DNA of 64,000 bases from an uncultured Paracoccaceae bacterium (GTDB taxonomy: Bacteria > Pseudomonadota > Alphaproteobacteria > Rhodobacterales > Rhodobacteraceae). The position numbers and the translations under genes were made by a program. Below are positions 34,111-43,103 of this stretch, one piece after another; the stretch's first letter is position 1, and every line of letters begins with the position of its first letter. The stretch covers positions 372,001-436,000 of the forward strand of contig CANNFA010000003.1 of assembly GCA_947503765.1 (NCBI GenBank). The letters run 5' to 3'. Under the pieces are notes generated by a model that worked only from the letters and a program-made list of their open reading frames with translations, did not search any database and was not told the DNA's origin.

Positions 34111-34713
34111 TCAGCCCTTCCTTCGCGTCCTCAGAACCGCCCGCACCAAAAGGAAGCCGAGCAAGACGGTCACGCCCGCCGACGTGATCAGCCCCGCCCA
34201 ATCGGCGACGAGGGTCGCCAGGTCCAGCAGGCGCGCGCGAAACAGGTATCCAAGCGACACGTAGACGCCCACCCAGATCGCTTCGCCCGCGGCATCCCAG
34301 AGCGAAAACCGCAGCCAGCTCAGGCCCGCCGCGCCGGCGATGAGGTTCACCCACGGGCCAAGCGGCGCGAACAGCCAGGTCGAGAAGAAGACGCCGATCT
34401 CGCCCCAGGCCCGAATGGAGGTCTCTGCCCGTCCGATGACATCCGCCCGGCGCGGTTTGCGCTTCAGCACGGCGATCAGGGATCGCCCTCCCCTGCGCCC
34501 GATCTGGAACCCGGTCTGATCGCCCAGCACGGCGCTGACGAAGGCGACTAGGACGACCTGCCACAGGACCAGGTCGCCGGATGCCGCGAACGCGCCCCCC
34601 GCCAGCATCATTGCAGATGTGGGGATCGGAACCGCAAGGCAGGACAGGAACGCGGAAATGGCGATGGCGGCAAGCCCGTAGGTCGACACGTAGCCGAACA
34701 GGATCTCAGTCAT
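34111..34713 (-). CDS. DedA-family membrane protein
   Basis: A 200-residue inner-membrane protein of the DedA/SNARE-associated (VTT) family, implicated in lipid flipping. It has the family layout: YGLAAIAISAFLSCLAVPIPTSAMMLAGGAF, a re-entrant region with VLGDQTGFQIGRRGG, then FFSTWLFAPLGPWVNLIAGAAGLSWLRF with the conserved R/G...P pattern. The start overlaps the preceding small membrane-protein gene by eight bases. Confidence 0.88.
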   Translation of the reverse strand: MTEILFGYVSTYGLAAIAISAFLSCLAVPIPTSAMMLAGGAFAASGDLVLWQVVLVAFVSAVLGDQTGFQIGRRGGRSLIAVLKRKPRRADVIGRAETSIRAWGEIGVFFSTWLFAPLGPWVNLIAGAAGLSWLRFSLWDAAGEAIWVGVYVSLGYLFRARLLDLATLVADWAGLITSAGVTVLLGFLLVRAVLRTRRKG

Positions 34714-35083
34714 TCGGCCCTGCCCGGAACGCACCGATCGCCGTTTCCAGGTCACGGATCAGATCGTCAAGATCGCGCCCCTCGCGCTCCGCGATCTCCG
34801 CCAGCGTCTCCCTTCGGCCGGTTCCGTCGAAATCCTGGCCAAGCGCGGTGGCGACCACCTTTGGTGGAAGCTGCCAGGATCTGACCACGTAGCGGGGGGT
34901 CATCCAGCCCGCGATGGCCTGGTCCGTCCGATCGGGATCGGACCACACGATGGTGGACACGGTCAGCCGCACCGCGAAGAACAGCGTGATCGCAAGAGCG
35001 GCAAGAAAGGCGACCGCCAGAATAGCCTTGCGCTTCATGGCCGGGGCCGTCTTGTCCGGGCTGGGCCGCGGATTGCCCGACAT
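34706..35083 (-). CDS. Small membrane-anchored protein of unknown function
   Basis: A 125-residue protein with one N-terminal helix (about 18-42) after a short basic segment, then a soluble periplasmic part of about 80 residues. A segment TPRYVVRSWQLPPKVVATALG and a helical ETLAEIAEREGRDLDDLIRDLETAI tail are visible. I do not recognise a named domain. It overlaps the DedA gene, so they form an operon and may act together in the membrane. Confidence 0.65.
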   Translation of the reverse strand: MSGNPRPSPDKTAPAMKRKAILAVAFLAALAITLFFAVRLTVSTIVWSDPDRTDQAIAGWMTPRYVVRSWQLPPKVVATALGQDFDGTGRRETLAEIAEREGRDLDDLIRDLETAIGAFRAGPND

Positions 35084-35461
35084 GGCCGCCCGGCCGCCAT
35101 GCGCGAGCGCCGCAATGGTGCGCGGGCATCCGCCGTGCCGGATTGCGTCGAGGTTTCGGGCAGCGGCAGACCGTTCACAAGGCGTGTCCTTTCAACTCAT
35201 CGGGTTGCGGGCTGATACCCGGCGCGGCTGCCGACCTCGATCCGGGCGGCGTGACATTCGTAGCAATTCCGCCCGCCGCCCGCCAGCCGAAGGCGGCCCG
35301 CATTGGCGCAAGTTCGGATTATGGCGAGCGCGTCAGGCGAATGCCGGGATCGGCGCGACTGTCCGGGGAAACGGGGAGCGTTCGGAACGGCCATTCGGGG
35401 GAAATTGGCCGGCAGGTCATGCACCCGGCGGCAGGCAGACCGCCGCCGGGCACAACGTCGA
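35084..35461. other. Intergenic region, no supported gene
   Basis: About 380 bases between the small membrane-protein gene and the first PepSY-like gene. A minus-strand frame contains a single CYECH heme-like motif (near 35260), but without a signal peptide or surrounding cytochrome sequence. It may be the remnant of a cytochrome gene; nothing else is evident. Confidence 0.35.
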
Positions 35462-35836
35462 TCAGTTGCCTTCTGCGGCGGGCGCCGTTCCGTTGCCGGA
35501 CGCCCCGTTCTGCGGCGGCGCGACGGTGCCGGAAGGCGCCGGATTGCGGCCGGGCACAGGCGCGCCGTCTTCGTATTCCATCTTGACGATGCGCAGCGTG
35601 GCCGGGTCGAGGTCCACCTCTATCCGGCGCCCCTCGCGGTCGCGGCCTTCGATCTCGTAGCAGCCATCGTCGATCTCGAATTCGCTCACGGTCCAGCCGT
35701 TATCCGCGGCCAGCTGCATCACGGCCTCGCGCGGCTGCCACTGCGCACGCGGCACCGAACAGTTGTCGCCTCCGGCCAGTGCCGCCCCGGCGGGAAGCGT
35801 TGCTGCCAGTGCAATGATCATCAGGGTCGGTTTCAT
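35462..35836 (-). CDS. Secreted PepSY-like domain protein (copy 1)
   Basis: A 124-residue periplasmic protein: signal peptide (cleavage near ALA-G, residue 21), then a single PepSY-like domain with WQPREAVMQLAADNGWTV, IDDGCYEIEGRD and GRRIEVDLDPATLRIV. It has two cysteines (in NCSVP and GCYEI) that may pair, and a low-complexity Pro/Gly/Ala/Asn tail from about residue 100. It is a clear paralogue of the protein at 36661-36993. AAAGGAG precedes the start. Such proteins often modulate cell-envelope two-component sensors or cytochromes. Confidence 0.78.
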   Translation of the reverse strand: MKPTLMIIALAATLPAGAALAGGDNCSVPRAQWQPREAVMQLAADNGWTVSEFEIDDGCYEIEGRDREGRRIEVDLDPATLRIVKMEYEDGAPVPGRNPAPSGTVAPPQNGASGNGTAPAAEGN

Positions 35837-36008
35837 GGCTCATGTCTCCTTTTTCATCCATGTCCCGTAATCCTGGGGCGGTGACCTGAGCGTCTCCTGA
35901 CGGAGCCGCGCTTTTTGCTTCAGCCTGCCGTCAGCAAGAAAAGGCCCCGCCGCGGCATCGGGGCCGGGCGGGGCAAGTCGGGCCGACGGAGATGTTCAGC
36001 CGGGGGAT

Positions 36009-36668
36009 TCAGGCGATGTCGTCCGGACCGGGCGCGCGCTTGTCGCCGGTGACCATGGCGCGCGAAAGGTTTTCGCGGTGCCGGACCGAGGCAAGAACCA
36101 CGCCCGCCACATGCAGCGCCACCAGCAGGAGCAGCAGGTTGGCAAGCACTTCGTGCAGGTCTTCCAGCGCGTCTTCGGCCGCGGCGCCGGGCGTGCCACC
36201 ATCGTCATCCGCAAAAGCCGGCGCCGCGATGGACGGCAACCCGGACAGCAGCGCGGCGCGGTCCGGCTCCTGCAGCAGCCAGCCGGTAAACGCCGTGCCC
36301 GAAAGCGCCACCAGCAGCGCCGCGATCATCAGCGCGCCGGCCGGGTTGTGCCCGAGATACCGGCGTTCGCGCCCGCGCATCATCGCGCCCAGGTAGGCAA
36401 GCGTGGCGGAGGGGCCGCGCAGGAACTGCGAAAACCGCGCATAACGGCTGCCGGCAAAACCCCAGACGATCCGCAGCGCCACAAGCGCGGCGACGGCGTA
36501 GCCTGCGATTTCATGAACAAGCTGCTGCTCATCCGCCGTCAGCCAGGCGATGGCAAAGGCCAGGACAAGGCCCCAGTGGACGATCCGCACGAGCGGATCC
36601 CAGATGCGGACCGTTTCTTTCGGCGGTGCATCTGTCGGCGCGGCGGCCGGGGCGGTCATGTCAGTCAT
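36009..36668 (-). CDS. Cytochrome b561-type membrane protein
   Basis: A 219-residue b-type cytochrome with four membrane helices. Histidine ligands appear in VRIVHWGLVLAF, QLVHEIAGYAV and the late LEDLHEVLANLLLLLVALHVAGV, and the second helix has the family's RIVWGFAGSRYARFSQF segment. An extra acidic loop (about 150-170) lies between helices 3 and 4. The family passes electrons from quinone to periplasmic partners. It overlaps the upstream PepSY gene by eight bases, so both are co-translated. Start at 36668 is preferred; 36659 is possible. Confidence 0.88.
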   Translation of the reverse strand: MTDMTAPAAAPTDAPPKETVRIWDPLVRIVHWGLVLAFAIAWLTADEQQLVHEIAGYAVAALVALRIVWGFAGSRYARFSQFLRGPSATLAYLGAMMRGRERRYLGHNPAGALMIAALLVALSGTAFTGWLLQEPDRAALLSGLPSIAAPAFADDDGGTPGAAAEDALEDLHEVLANLLLLLVALHVAGVVLASVRHRENLSRAMVTGDKRAPGPDDIA

Positions 36669-36993
36669 CGCCCGGCCGCTCCCGATCGCGGCGGCGATCA
36701 TCATCGTCGTCGTCGTCCTCATACTCGAACTCGATCACCTCTAGCGTCGCGGGGCGTACCGTCACCTCGATCTCGCGCCCGGCCGCATCCGTGCCGTCGA
36801 TCTCGTAACAGCCGTCGTCGATCTTGATCCGCCGCACGGTCCAGCCATTCTCGCCCGCAAGCCGGGCGACCGCGTCCCGCGGCTGCCAATCGGCCATGGG
36901 CACGAAGCAATCGTCATCGGCCAGCGCGGGCGCGGCCGGAAAAACGGCCGGAACAGCCGCGAGAAAGGTCAGCATTGTGAGTGTCTTCTTCAT
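36661..36993 (-). CDS. Secreted PepSY-like domain protein (copy 2)
   Basis: A 110-residue paralogue of the 35462-35836 protein: signal peptide (cleavage near ALA-D, residue 25), WQPRDAVARLAGENGWTV, IDDGCYEIDGTD and GREIEVTVRPATLEV, again with two cysteines. It ends in a highly acidic run of aspartates followed by arginines and aspartates, which may bind cations. It is divergent from the two-component regulator gene, and lies upstream of and overlaps cytochrome b561. Confidence 0.8.
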   Translation of the reverse strand: MKKTLTMLTFLAAVPAVFPAAPALADDDCFVPMADWQPRDAVARLAGENGWTVRRIKIDDGCYEIDGTDAAGREIEVTVRPATLEVIEFEYEDDDDDDDRRRDRERPGDD

Positions 36994-37145
36994 GGGCCAA
37001 ACTCCATGCGAGGGGTGTCGCCAGCAGACCATGCGCGCCGAACCTGACGGGATCCTGAAGGCCCGGCGCGGCGCGCGTAAGCTTTGCGTCAGTCAGGGCC
37101 GTCAAGAGACAGGACCAGGACCAGGACCCGAGGAACCGAAACGCC

Positions 37146-37805
37146 ATGCGCATCCTGCTGATCGAGGACGACACCGTTCTGGGCACCGCCGTGCGCGACC
37201 AGATCGCCGGGGACGCGCATTCCGTGGACTGGGTCACGCGCCTTGACGCGGCAAAGGATGCGATGGCCGGAACCGGGTACGATCTGGTCCTCTTGGACCT
37301 CATGTTGCCCGATGGCCGCGGGGCCGGGTTTCTCAAGCGGCTGCGCGGCCGCGGCGACGCGACGCCGGTGATCATCCTGACCGCGCTCGACCAGGTGTCG
37401 GACCGGATCGAGGGGCTGAATGCGGGCGCCGACGACTACCTCGTGAAACCCTTCGATCTGGCCGAATTGTCGGCCCGTATCGGCTCGGTCGCGCGGCGCT
37501 ATACCGGCAACCCGAACCCGATCATCACCCACGGCGCGCTTGACATCGACCTGGCGTCCCGCAGCATCCGCAGGGACGGCCGGCCGGTGCCGTTGACCGC
37601 CCGCGAATGGGCCCTGTTCGAGGCGTTTCTGGCCCGCCCCGGTCATTTGCTGTCCAAGGCGCAGCTTGAGGAAAAGCTCTATGCCTTCGATGCCGAAGTG
37701 GAAAGCAACGCGATCGAGGTCCATGTCAGCCGCCTGCGCAAGAAACTCGGGGCCGGCGTGATCGAGACAGAGCGCGGCATGGGCTATCGCCTGGGGGCGC
37801 CATGA
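37146..37805 (+). CDS. OmpR-family response regulator
   Basis: A 219-residue regulator with a receiver domain (acidic pocket EDD at 7-9, phospho-acceptor Asp in LVLLDLMLPDG, Lys in DDYLVKPF) and a winged-helix DNA-binding domain ending in VHVSRLRKKLGAGVIETERGMGYRL. It overlaps the sensor kinase by four bases. Its divergence from the PepSY/cytochrome genes suggests it controls them. Confidence 0.94.
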   Translation: MRILLIEDDTVLGTAVRDQIAGDAHSVDWVTRLDAAKDAMAGTGYDLVLLDLMLPDGRGAGFLKRLRGRGDATPVIILTALDQVSDRIEGLNAGADDYLVKPFDLAELSARIGSVARRYTGNPNPIITHGALDIDLASRSIRRDGRPVPLTAREWALFEAFLARPGHLLSKAQLEEKLYAFDAEVESNAIEVHVSRLRKKLGAGVIETERGMGYRLGAP

Positions 37806-39133
37806 GGCTGCCGCGCAGCCTTCAGGCCCGGCTGGCGCTGTCCCTCGGCCTTCTGCTGACCGTTCTGTGGATCGCCGCCGCCTCGGTGACGGCGGTGATC
37901 TTGCGGCATGAGATGGACGAGGTCTTCGACTCGGCGCTGCAGGAAACCGCGCAGCGCCTGCTGCCGCTTGCCGTGGTGGATATCTTCGGGCGCGAGGAAG
38001 ATGGCGTCACCCAGCGGCTGGGCGCGATCCGCGAGCATGACGAGTTCTTCACCTATATCGTCCGCGACGCGCAGGGGCGCATCCTGCTGCAATCGCACAC
38101 CGCCGATCCGGCGGTATTCCCGGCCTATGACGGGCCGGGGTTTCGCCGGACTGCGACCCACCGGCTTTTCAACGACGACGCGTTGCAAGGCAGCATCCGC
38201 ATCACCGTGGCCGAGCCGCTGGCGCACAGGCGGGCGGTCGCGCGGGAAATCCAGATCGGTCTCGGCTTGCCGCTGCTGTTCGTGATCCCGGTGGCGCTGC
38301 TGGCGATCGGTCTTGCGGTGCGCGCCAGCCTTGCATCCCTGCGCCGCTTTCGCGAACGGCTGAGCGCGCGCGATGCGCGCGATCTGTCCCCCGTGCCGGC
38401 AGGGGGCATCCCGTCGGAATTGGCCCCGGTCGCCGCCACCCTGAACGACCTTCTGGCCCGCCTGAAACGCGCCTTCGATGCCGAGCGCAGCTTTGCCGCC
38501 AATGCCGCCCACGAATTGCGCACCCCGCTTGCCGGGGCCATCGCGCAGGCGCAAAGGCTGCAATCGGAAACCGGCGATCCCGCGGCACAGGCGCGCGCGG
38601 CCGAGATAGAGGCCACGCTCAAGCGGCTGACCCGGCTGTCCGAGCGCCTGATGCAGCTCTCCCGCGCCGAGGGCGGGCGCCTGCGGCTGGATCGGGTGTC
38701 GGATCTCGGGATCGCGGCGCGTATCGTCATCGACGATCTAACGCGCAGCGCGGCGCCGGGCCGCATCGCGCTGACGCTGCCGGACCGGCCGGTGATGTCG
38801 GACCTGGACCCGGACGTCTTCGGCATCCTGTGCCGCAACCTCGTCGAGAACGCGTTGCGGCACGGCGCGCAGGACGGCCCCGTCACGGTGGATCTGGCGG
38901 CGGACGGCACGTTGACCGTGGCCAATGACGGGCCTGTCATTCCCGCCGAAACGCTGGCCCGCCTGACGGCCCGGTTCGAACGCGCGGGCACGGGCGCGGA
39001 CGGCGCCGGGCTGGGACTCGCCATCGTCGCCGCGATCACGGAGCGTATCGGCCGCCCGCTTGTTCTGGCATCGCCGCGGCGGGGCGCCACTTCGGGCCTT
39101 GAAGCGGCCGTCACGCTGCCGGTCGAAGGATGA
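37802..39133 (+). CDS. Sensor histidine kinase (QseC/PmrB-like)
   Basis: A 443-residue kinase: TM1 (about 10-33), a periplasmic sensor of about 120 residues with an FTYIVRDAQGRILLQS segment, TM2 (about 153-178), a HAMP-like linker, the phospho-acceptor His in FAANAAHELRTPLAG, and an ATPase domain with NLVENALRHG and GAGLGLAIV boxes. The sensor region resembles the short 2CSK_N domain of QseC/PmrB-type kinases. The signal is unknown; the nearby periplasmic PepSY proteins are candidate modulators. Confidence 0.92.
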   Translation: MRLPRSLQARLALSLGLLLTVLWIAAASVTAVILRHEMDEVFDSALQETAQRLLPLAVVDIFGREEDGVTQRLGAIREHDEFFTYIVRDAQGRILLQSHTADPAVFPAYDGPGFRRTATHRLFNDDALQGSIRITVAEPLAHRRAVAREIQIGLGLPLLFVIPVALLAIGLAVRASLASLRRFRERLSARDARDLSPVPAGGIPSELAPVAATLNDLLARLKRAFDAERSFAANAAHELRTPLAGAIAQAQRLQSETGDPAAQARAAEIEATLKRLTRLSERLMQLSRAEGGRLRLDRVSDLGIAARIVIDDLTRSAAPGRIALTLPDRPVMSDLDPDVFGILCRNLVENALRHGAQDGPVTVDLAADGTLTVANDGPVIPAETLARLTARFERAGTGADGAGLGLAIVAAITERIGRPLVLASPRRGATSGLEAAVTLPVEG

Positions 39134-39137
39134 AGCA

Positions 39138-39172
39138 CCGCGTTTGCAAACGCGGCCGCGGGCCGGCCCGCG
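39138..39172. terminator. Two adjacent palindromes between convergent genes
   Basis: CCGCGTTTGCAAACGCGG (39138-39155) and, after one base, CGCGGGCCGGCCCGCG (39157-39172) are both perfect palindromes. They lie in the 70 bases between the kinase stop and the convergent exporter permease stop and probably form a bidirectional terminator. No clear T-tract follows. Confidence 0.55.
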
Positions 39173-39203
39173 AATGCCCGTAAAACCTGCCGAGCAAGCC
39201 GAC

Positions 39204-40328
39204 CTAGTTCGACAGGCTCATCGAGCGGCGGAACAGAAGCAGGCTTGCGGTGAAGAACGCGATTCCCAGCCCGGCCATCAGGGACAGCTCCAGCCAGACG
39301 GCGCCCGGCCCCGCGCCTCGAATGACCACGGCCTTCGCGAAGGCAAGGAAATGCCGCGATGGCAGCGCCAGGGTCAGGCGCTGCACGATGTCGGGCTGGC
39401 TCTCGATCGCGCCCTGCCCGCCCGACAGCATGATGATCGGGATGATCACCATGATCACCAGCAGCGCGAACTGTGCCATGCTTCGCGCCATCGTCCCGAG
39501 GAACATGCCGATTGCGGCCGCGGCGGCCAGATAGACCGCCGTTCCCGCCAGCAGCAGCGGGATCGACCCGGTCACCGGCACCTGAAGTGCCTGCTGCACG
39601 ACGAACAGCAGCGACAAGGTGAACGCCGCCAGAACCACGACGACATTAGCCAGCACCTTGGAGAACGCGATTTCCAGCGGCGTCAGCGGCATGACCATGA
39701 GATGCTCGATGGTGCCCTGCTCGCGCTCGCGCAGCATTGCCGCGCCGGTCAGCGCAATCGTCAACAATGACAGCTGGTTGAGCAGGGACGATACCGCCTT
39801 GAACCAGACCGGGTTTCCGTTCGGGTTGAAGGCGCGGCGCAGCTCCAGCCGCAGGGCGGGTTCGGGTGCGTCGGGGCTGCCATAGAGGAACGCACGGGTT
39901 TCGGATGTCAGGATATTGGCGATGTAGTCGGTTCCAAGCTGCGCCTGGCTGACGGCCGTTGCATCCACTTCAAGCTGGGCGGCCGGCCGCAATCCGGCGA
40001 TGACGTCCGCTTCGAAACCGGGCGGGAAGCTGAGGACGAACATGATCCGCCCGGCATCCATTTCCGGCATCACGCGGTCCGGCGCGATCGCGCCCGGCGG
40101 CTGGAACCAGGGCGGGCCAAGCGCGTCGGTCAGCTGCCGGGTCAGGGACGAGTTGTCTTCGTCGAGAACGGCGATGGCGGCGTTGTAGACCGTATCGCCC
40201 GCGCCGCTGGCCTCCAGCATGACCGCAAAGCCGAAGGACCACAGGATCAGGATGACCATGACCGGATCGCCCAGCACGCTTTTCAGCTCCTTGCCGGCAA
40301 GCCAGAAGATGTTGGCGAGGCTCCGCAT
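39204..40328 (-). CDS. yhhJ: ABC-2 type permease (YhhJ/YbhR-like)
   Basis: A 374-residue exporter permease with an N-terminal helix, a large periplasmic domain of about 150 residues and five to six C-terminal helices. MLREREQGTIEHLMVMPLTPLEIAFSK is the family's conserved EREQGTxExLxxxP coupling region. Length equals E. coli YhhJ. It follows the ATPase/permease gene by three bases, completing a yhiI-rbbA-yhhJ-like set. Confidence 0.9.
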   Translation of the reverse strand: MRSLANIFWLAGKELKSVLGDPVMVILILWSFGFAVMLEASGAGDTVYNAAIAVLDEDNSSLTRQLTDALGPPWFQPPGAIAPDRVMPEMDAGRIMFVLSFPPGFEADVIAGLRPAAQLEVDATAVSQAQLGTDYIANILTSETRAFLYGSPDAPEPALRLELRRAFNPNGNPVWFKAVSSLLNQLSLLTIALTGAAMLREREQGTIEHLMVMPLTPLEIAFSKVLANVVVVLAAFTLSLLFVVQQALQVPVTGSIPLLLAGTAVYLAAAAAIGMFLGTMARSMAQFALLVIMVIIPIIMLSGGQGAIESQPDIVQRLTLALPSRHFLAFAKAVVIRGAGPGAVWLELSLMAGLGIAFFTASLLLFRRSMSLSN

Positions 40329-40331
40329 CTG

Positions 40332-43103
40332 TCAGCGCTCTTGCTTGCGCAGCGCGAGGACCGCCAGCAGCGTCAGGACCGGCCCGAACGCCGCAAGACG
40401 CACCAGATTGCCCGAAAGCTCCGCCAGGCCCAGCCCCTTGGTGAAGGTCCCGACGCTGATCCCCATGTACCAGGTGGTCGGCCAGAGCGTGCCCAATATG
40501 CGCGCCGCCCCCTCGAGCGAGGAAACCGGGGTCATCATGCCGGAAAACTGCAGTGTCGGCATGACCGACAGGATTGCCGCCGCGAATACCGCCGTGACCT
40601 GCGTTTTCGTCATCATCGACACCAGCAGCCCGTAGCCGGTCGCGGCCACCGCATAAAGCAGCGCGCCCAGCACCAGCGCGAACGGATCGCCCTTGAGCGG
40701 CACGTCCAGCACGATCACGACCAGTGCCGTCAGGATCACGAAGTTCAACAGCGTGATGGCGATATAGACCAGCTGCTTGCCGATCAGGAATTCGGCGCGG
40801 CTGGTCGGCGTGACGTAGAAATTGGTGATCGTGCCGATTTCCTTTTCGCGCGCCACGCTGACGGCCATCAGGATCGCCGGAAACAGCAGCAGCAGCAGCG
40901 GCGGAATGGACGGGCCGATCGCCGGCAGGCTTTCCATCGACGGATTGTAGCGGAAACGCGCGATCAATTCCGCGGGCGGCGCGGCCTCCGGCCCGCGCGG
41001 CACCGCCAGATCGGCCAGCGCCAACGCCGATCGCGCATCCGTGGACAGCACATGGGCATGCGCGCTCTTGACGTAGCTTTCCACCGTGCCGGCGCGGTTG
41101 GTGTCCGAGCCGTCGATCAGGCCGGCAATCTCGGCGGTTTCGCCGCGCCGGATCGTCTTTCCGAAATCCGGCGGGATCTGCACCGCCAGCGCAAGCTCGC
41201 CGCTGGCCATCCGCCGTTCCAGTTCATCGGCGGCGGTGATGGGGGGAAGCTGCAGGAACCAGGCCGAATCCTCGAAGCCCGACAGATAGGCGCGGCTTTC
41301 CGGGGTGCGATCCAGATCGAAGGCGGCAAACGGGATGTTGCGCACCTCCTGCGAGATGCCGAAGGACATGATCAGCAGCAACAGCGCGCTGCCGACGAAG
41401 GAAAACACCAGCCGCACCGGATCGCGCCGCACCTGCATGGCCTCGCGCGCCGTGAAGGCCAGAAGCCGCTTCGCGCTGAAACGCGGCGTGGACGCGCCGT
41501 GATCCAGGGTTGCGCTGCTGGTCAGCAGCCCTTCATCCGCCGGCTCCTCGGGGGGGTGGGCGTCGATCATGTAGGCGATGAACGCGTCTTCCAGCGTATC
41601 GACGCCGCGCCCCGCAATGATCTTTTCGGGCACATCCGACACCAGGACCTTGCCCGCATGCATCAGCGAGATCCGGTCGCAGCGCATGCCTTCATCCATG
41701 AAATGGGTGGAAATGAAGATCGTCACCCCGTCGCGATGCGCCAGTTTCAGCAGCATGTCCCAGAACGCATCGCGGGCCTGCGGGTCGACGCCCGAAGTCG
41801 GCTCGTCGAGGATCAGGATGTCCGGCGCATGGATCACCGCGACCGCCAGCGACAGGCGCTGGCGCACGCCCAGCGGCAACGAGATCGCCATCTGGTCGAG
41901 GTAGCGTTCCAGCCCGAAGCGCGGCACCAGGTCTTCCATCCGCCGGGCCGTCAGCTCGGCGCCCAGATGGAACAGCCGCGCGTGCAGCAACAGGTTTTCG
42001 CGGACCGTCAATTCGGTGTAAAGCGAGAACGATTGCGACATGAAGCCGACCCGCCGGCGCGCATCGAGGTTCTGCGCATCTATCGGCTGGCCGAAGATCC
42101 ACGCCTCGCCCTCGGTGGCCGGGATCAGCCCGGTCAGCATCTTCATCGTGGTGGTCTTGCCGCATCCGTTCGAGCCGAGAAAGCCGAAGATCTCGCCGCG
42201 GGCGATCTCGAAACTGACCGAATCGACGGCCGTGAAATCGCCGAACCGCTTGGTCAGGTTGCGGGCCTTGATCGCCGGCGGGCCGGATTTGAAATCCGTG
42301 GCGGGGCCCGGATCGGACGGCCCCGTGGCGGCCGGCGGCGGGCCGCCCAGCAGCGCCACATAGGCCGCCTCGACCGTCTTTGCCTGCGCGCGCGTCATCA
42401 GCTCGGCCGGGCTGCCGCTGGCCAGCACGCGGCCGGCATCCATCGCCACCAGATGCTCGAAACGCGCGGCTTCCTCCATGTAGGCGGTGGAGACCAGCAC
42501 GCTCATCTCCGGCCGGTCGGCGCGGATCGCGTCGATCAGATCCCAGAACTGGCGGCGCGACAGCGGATCGACCCCGGTGGTCGGCTCGTCCAGCAGCAGG
42601 AAATCCGGGTCGTGGATCAGCGCGGCGCACAGCCCCAGCTTCTGCTTCATGCCGCCCGAAAGCTTGCCCGCAGGACGTCCCATGAACGGCGCCAGCCCGG
42701 TCGCACGGGTCAGACGCGCAATGCGCGCCTTGCGGTCGGCGCGGTCCAGCCCGAACAGCTTGCCGAAGAAGTCGAGATTCTCCTGCACACTCAGATCGTG
42801 GTACAGGTTCTTTCCCAGACCCTGCGGCATGAAGGCGATGCGGCGCCCCGCGCCGGCCCGGTGCCGGGCGCTGGCCATGTCACCGCCCAGCGCCTCGACA
42901 CGCCCGGTCTGAAGCCGCTTGGCCCCGGCGACCAGCCCCATCAAGGTCGACTTTCCCACCCCGTCCGGGCCGATCAGGCCGACCATCCGGCCCGCGGGCA
43001 AGTCCAGCGTCACCGCATCCAGCGCCCGCACCTTGCCGTAAAGGTGGCTCACGCCGTCCAGCCTTGCCGCCGGCGCTCCCTGGGAACCGGGCGCCGGTTT
43101 CAT
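40332..43103 (-). CDS. rbbA: RbbA-type double ATPase fused to ABC-2 permease
   Basis: A 923-residue fusion. NBD1 has Walker A GPDGVGKST (about 38), signature LSGGMKQKL and LLLDEPTTGVD. NBD2 has GSNGCGKTT (about 307), a degenerate signature SLPLGVRQRLSLA and LILDEPTSGVD. An ABC-2 permease half starts near residue 550 and contains EKEIGTITNFYVTPTSRAEFLIGKQ. Size and order match E. coli RbbA (911 residues). It should power export of a drug, hydrophobic compound or cell-envelope molecule with the HlyD protein upstream (four-base overlap). Confidence 0.93.
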   Translation of the reverse strand: MKPAPGSQGAPAARLDGVSHLYGKVRALDAVTLDLPAGRMVGLIGPDGVGKSTLMGLVAGAKRLQTGRVEALGGDMASARHRAGAGRRIAFMPQGLGKNLYHDLSVQENLDFFGKLFGLDRADRKARIARLTRATGLAPFMGRPAGKLSGGMKQKLGLCAALIHDPDFLLLDEPTTGVDPLSRRQFWDLIDAIRADRPEMSVLVSTAYMEEAARFEHLVAMDAGRVLASGSPAELMTRAQAKTVEAAYVALLGGPPPAATGPSDPGPATDFKSGPPAIKARNLTKRFGDFTAVDSVSFEIARGEIFGFLGSNGCGKTTTMKMLTGLIPATEGEAWIFGQPIDAQNLDARRRVGFMSQSFSLYTELTVRENLLLHARLFHLGAELTARRMEDLVPRFGLERYLDQMAISLPLGVRQRLSLAVAVIHAPDILILDEPTSGVDPQARDAFWDMLLKLAHRDGVTIFISTHFMDEGMRCDRISLMHAGKVLVSDVPEKIIAGRGVDTLEDAFIAYMIDAHPPEEPADEGLLTSSATLDHGASTPRFSAKRLLAFTAREAMQVRRDPVRLVFSFVGSALLLLIMSFGISQEVRNIPFAAFDLDRTPESRAYLSGFEDSAWFLQLPPITAADELERRMASGELALAVQIPPDFGKTIRRGETAEIAGLIDGSDTNRAGTVESYVKSAHAHVLSTDARSALALADLAVPRGPEAAPPAELIARFRYNPSMESLPAIGPSIPPLLLLLFPAILMAVSVAREKEIGTITNFYVTPTSRAEFLIGKQLVYIAITLLNFVILTALVVIVLDVPLKGDPFALVLGALLYAVAATGYGLLVSMMTKTQVTAVFAAAILSVMPTLQFSGMMTPVSSLEGAARILGTLWPTTWYMGISVGTFTKGLGLAELSGNLVRLAAFGPVLTLLAVLALRKQER

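Noticed and set aside
35197-35424. Minus-strand frame with a CYECH heme-like motif
   Set aside because: One CxxCH by itself, with no signal peptide or axial-ligand context, is expected by chance; at most a cytochrome remnant.
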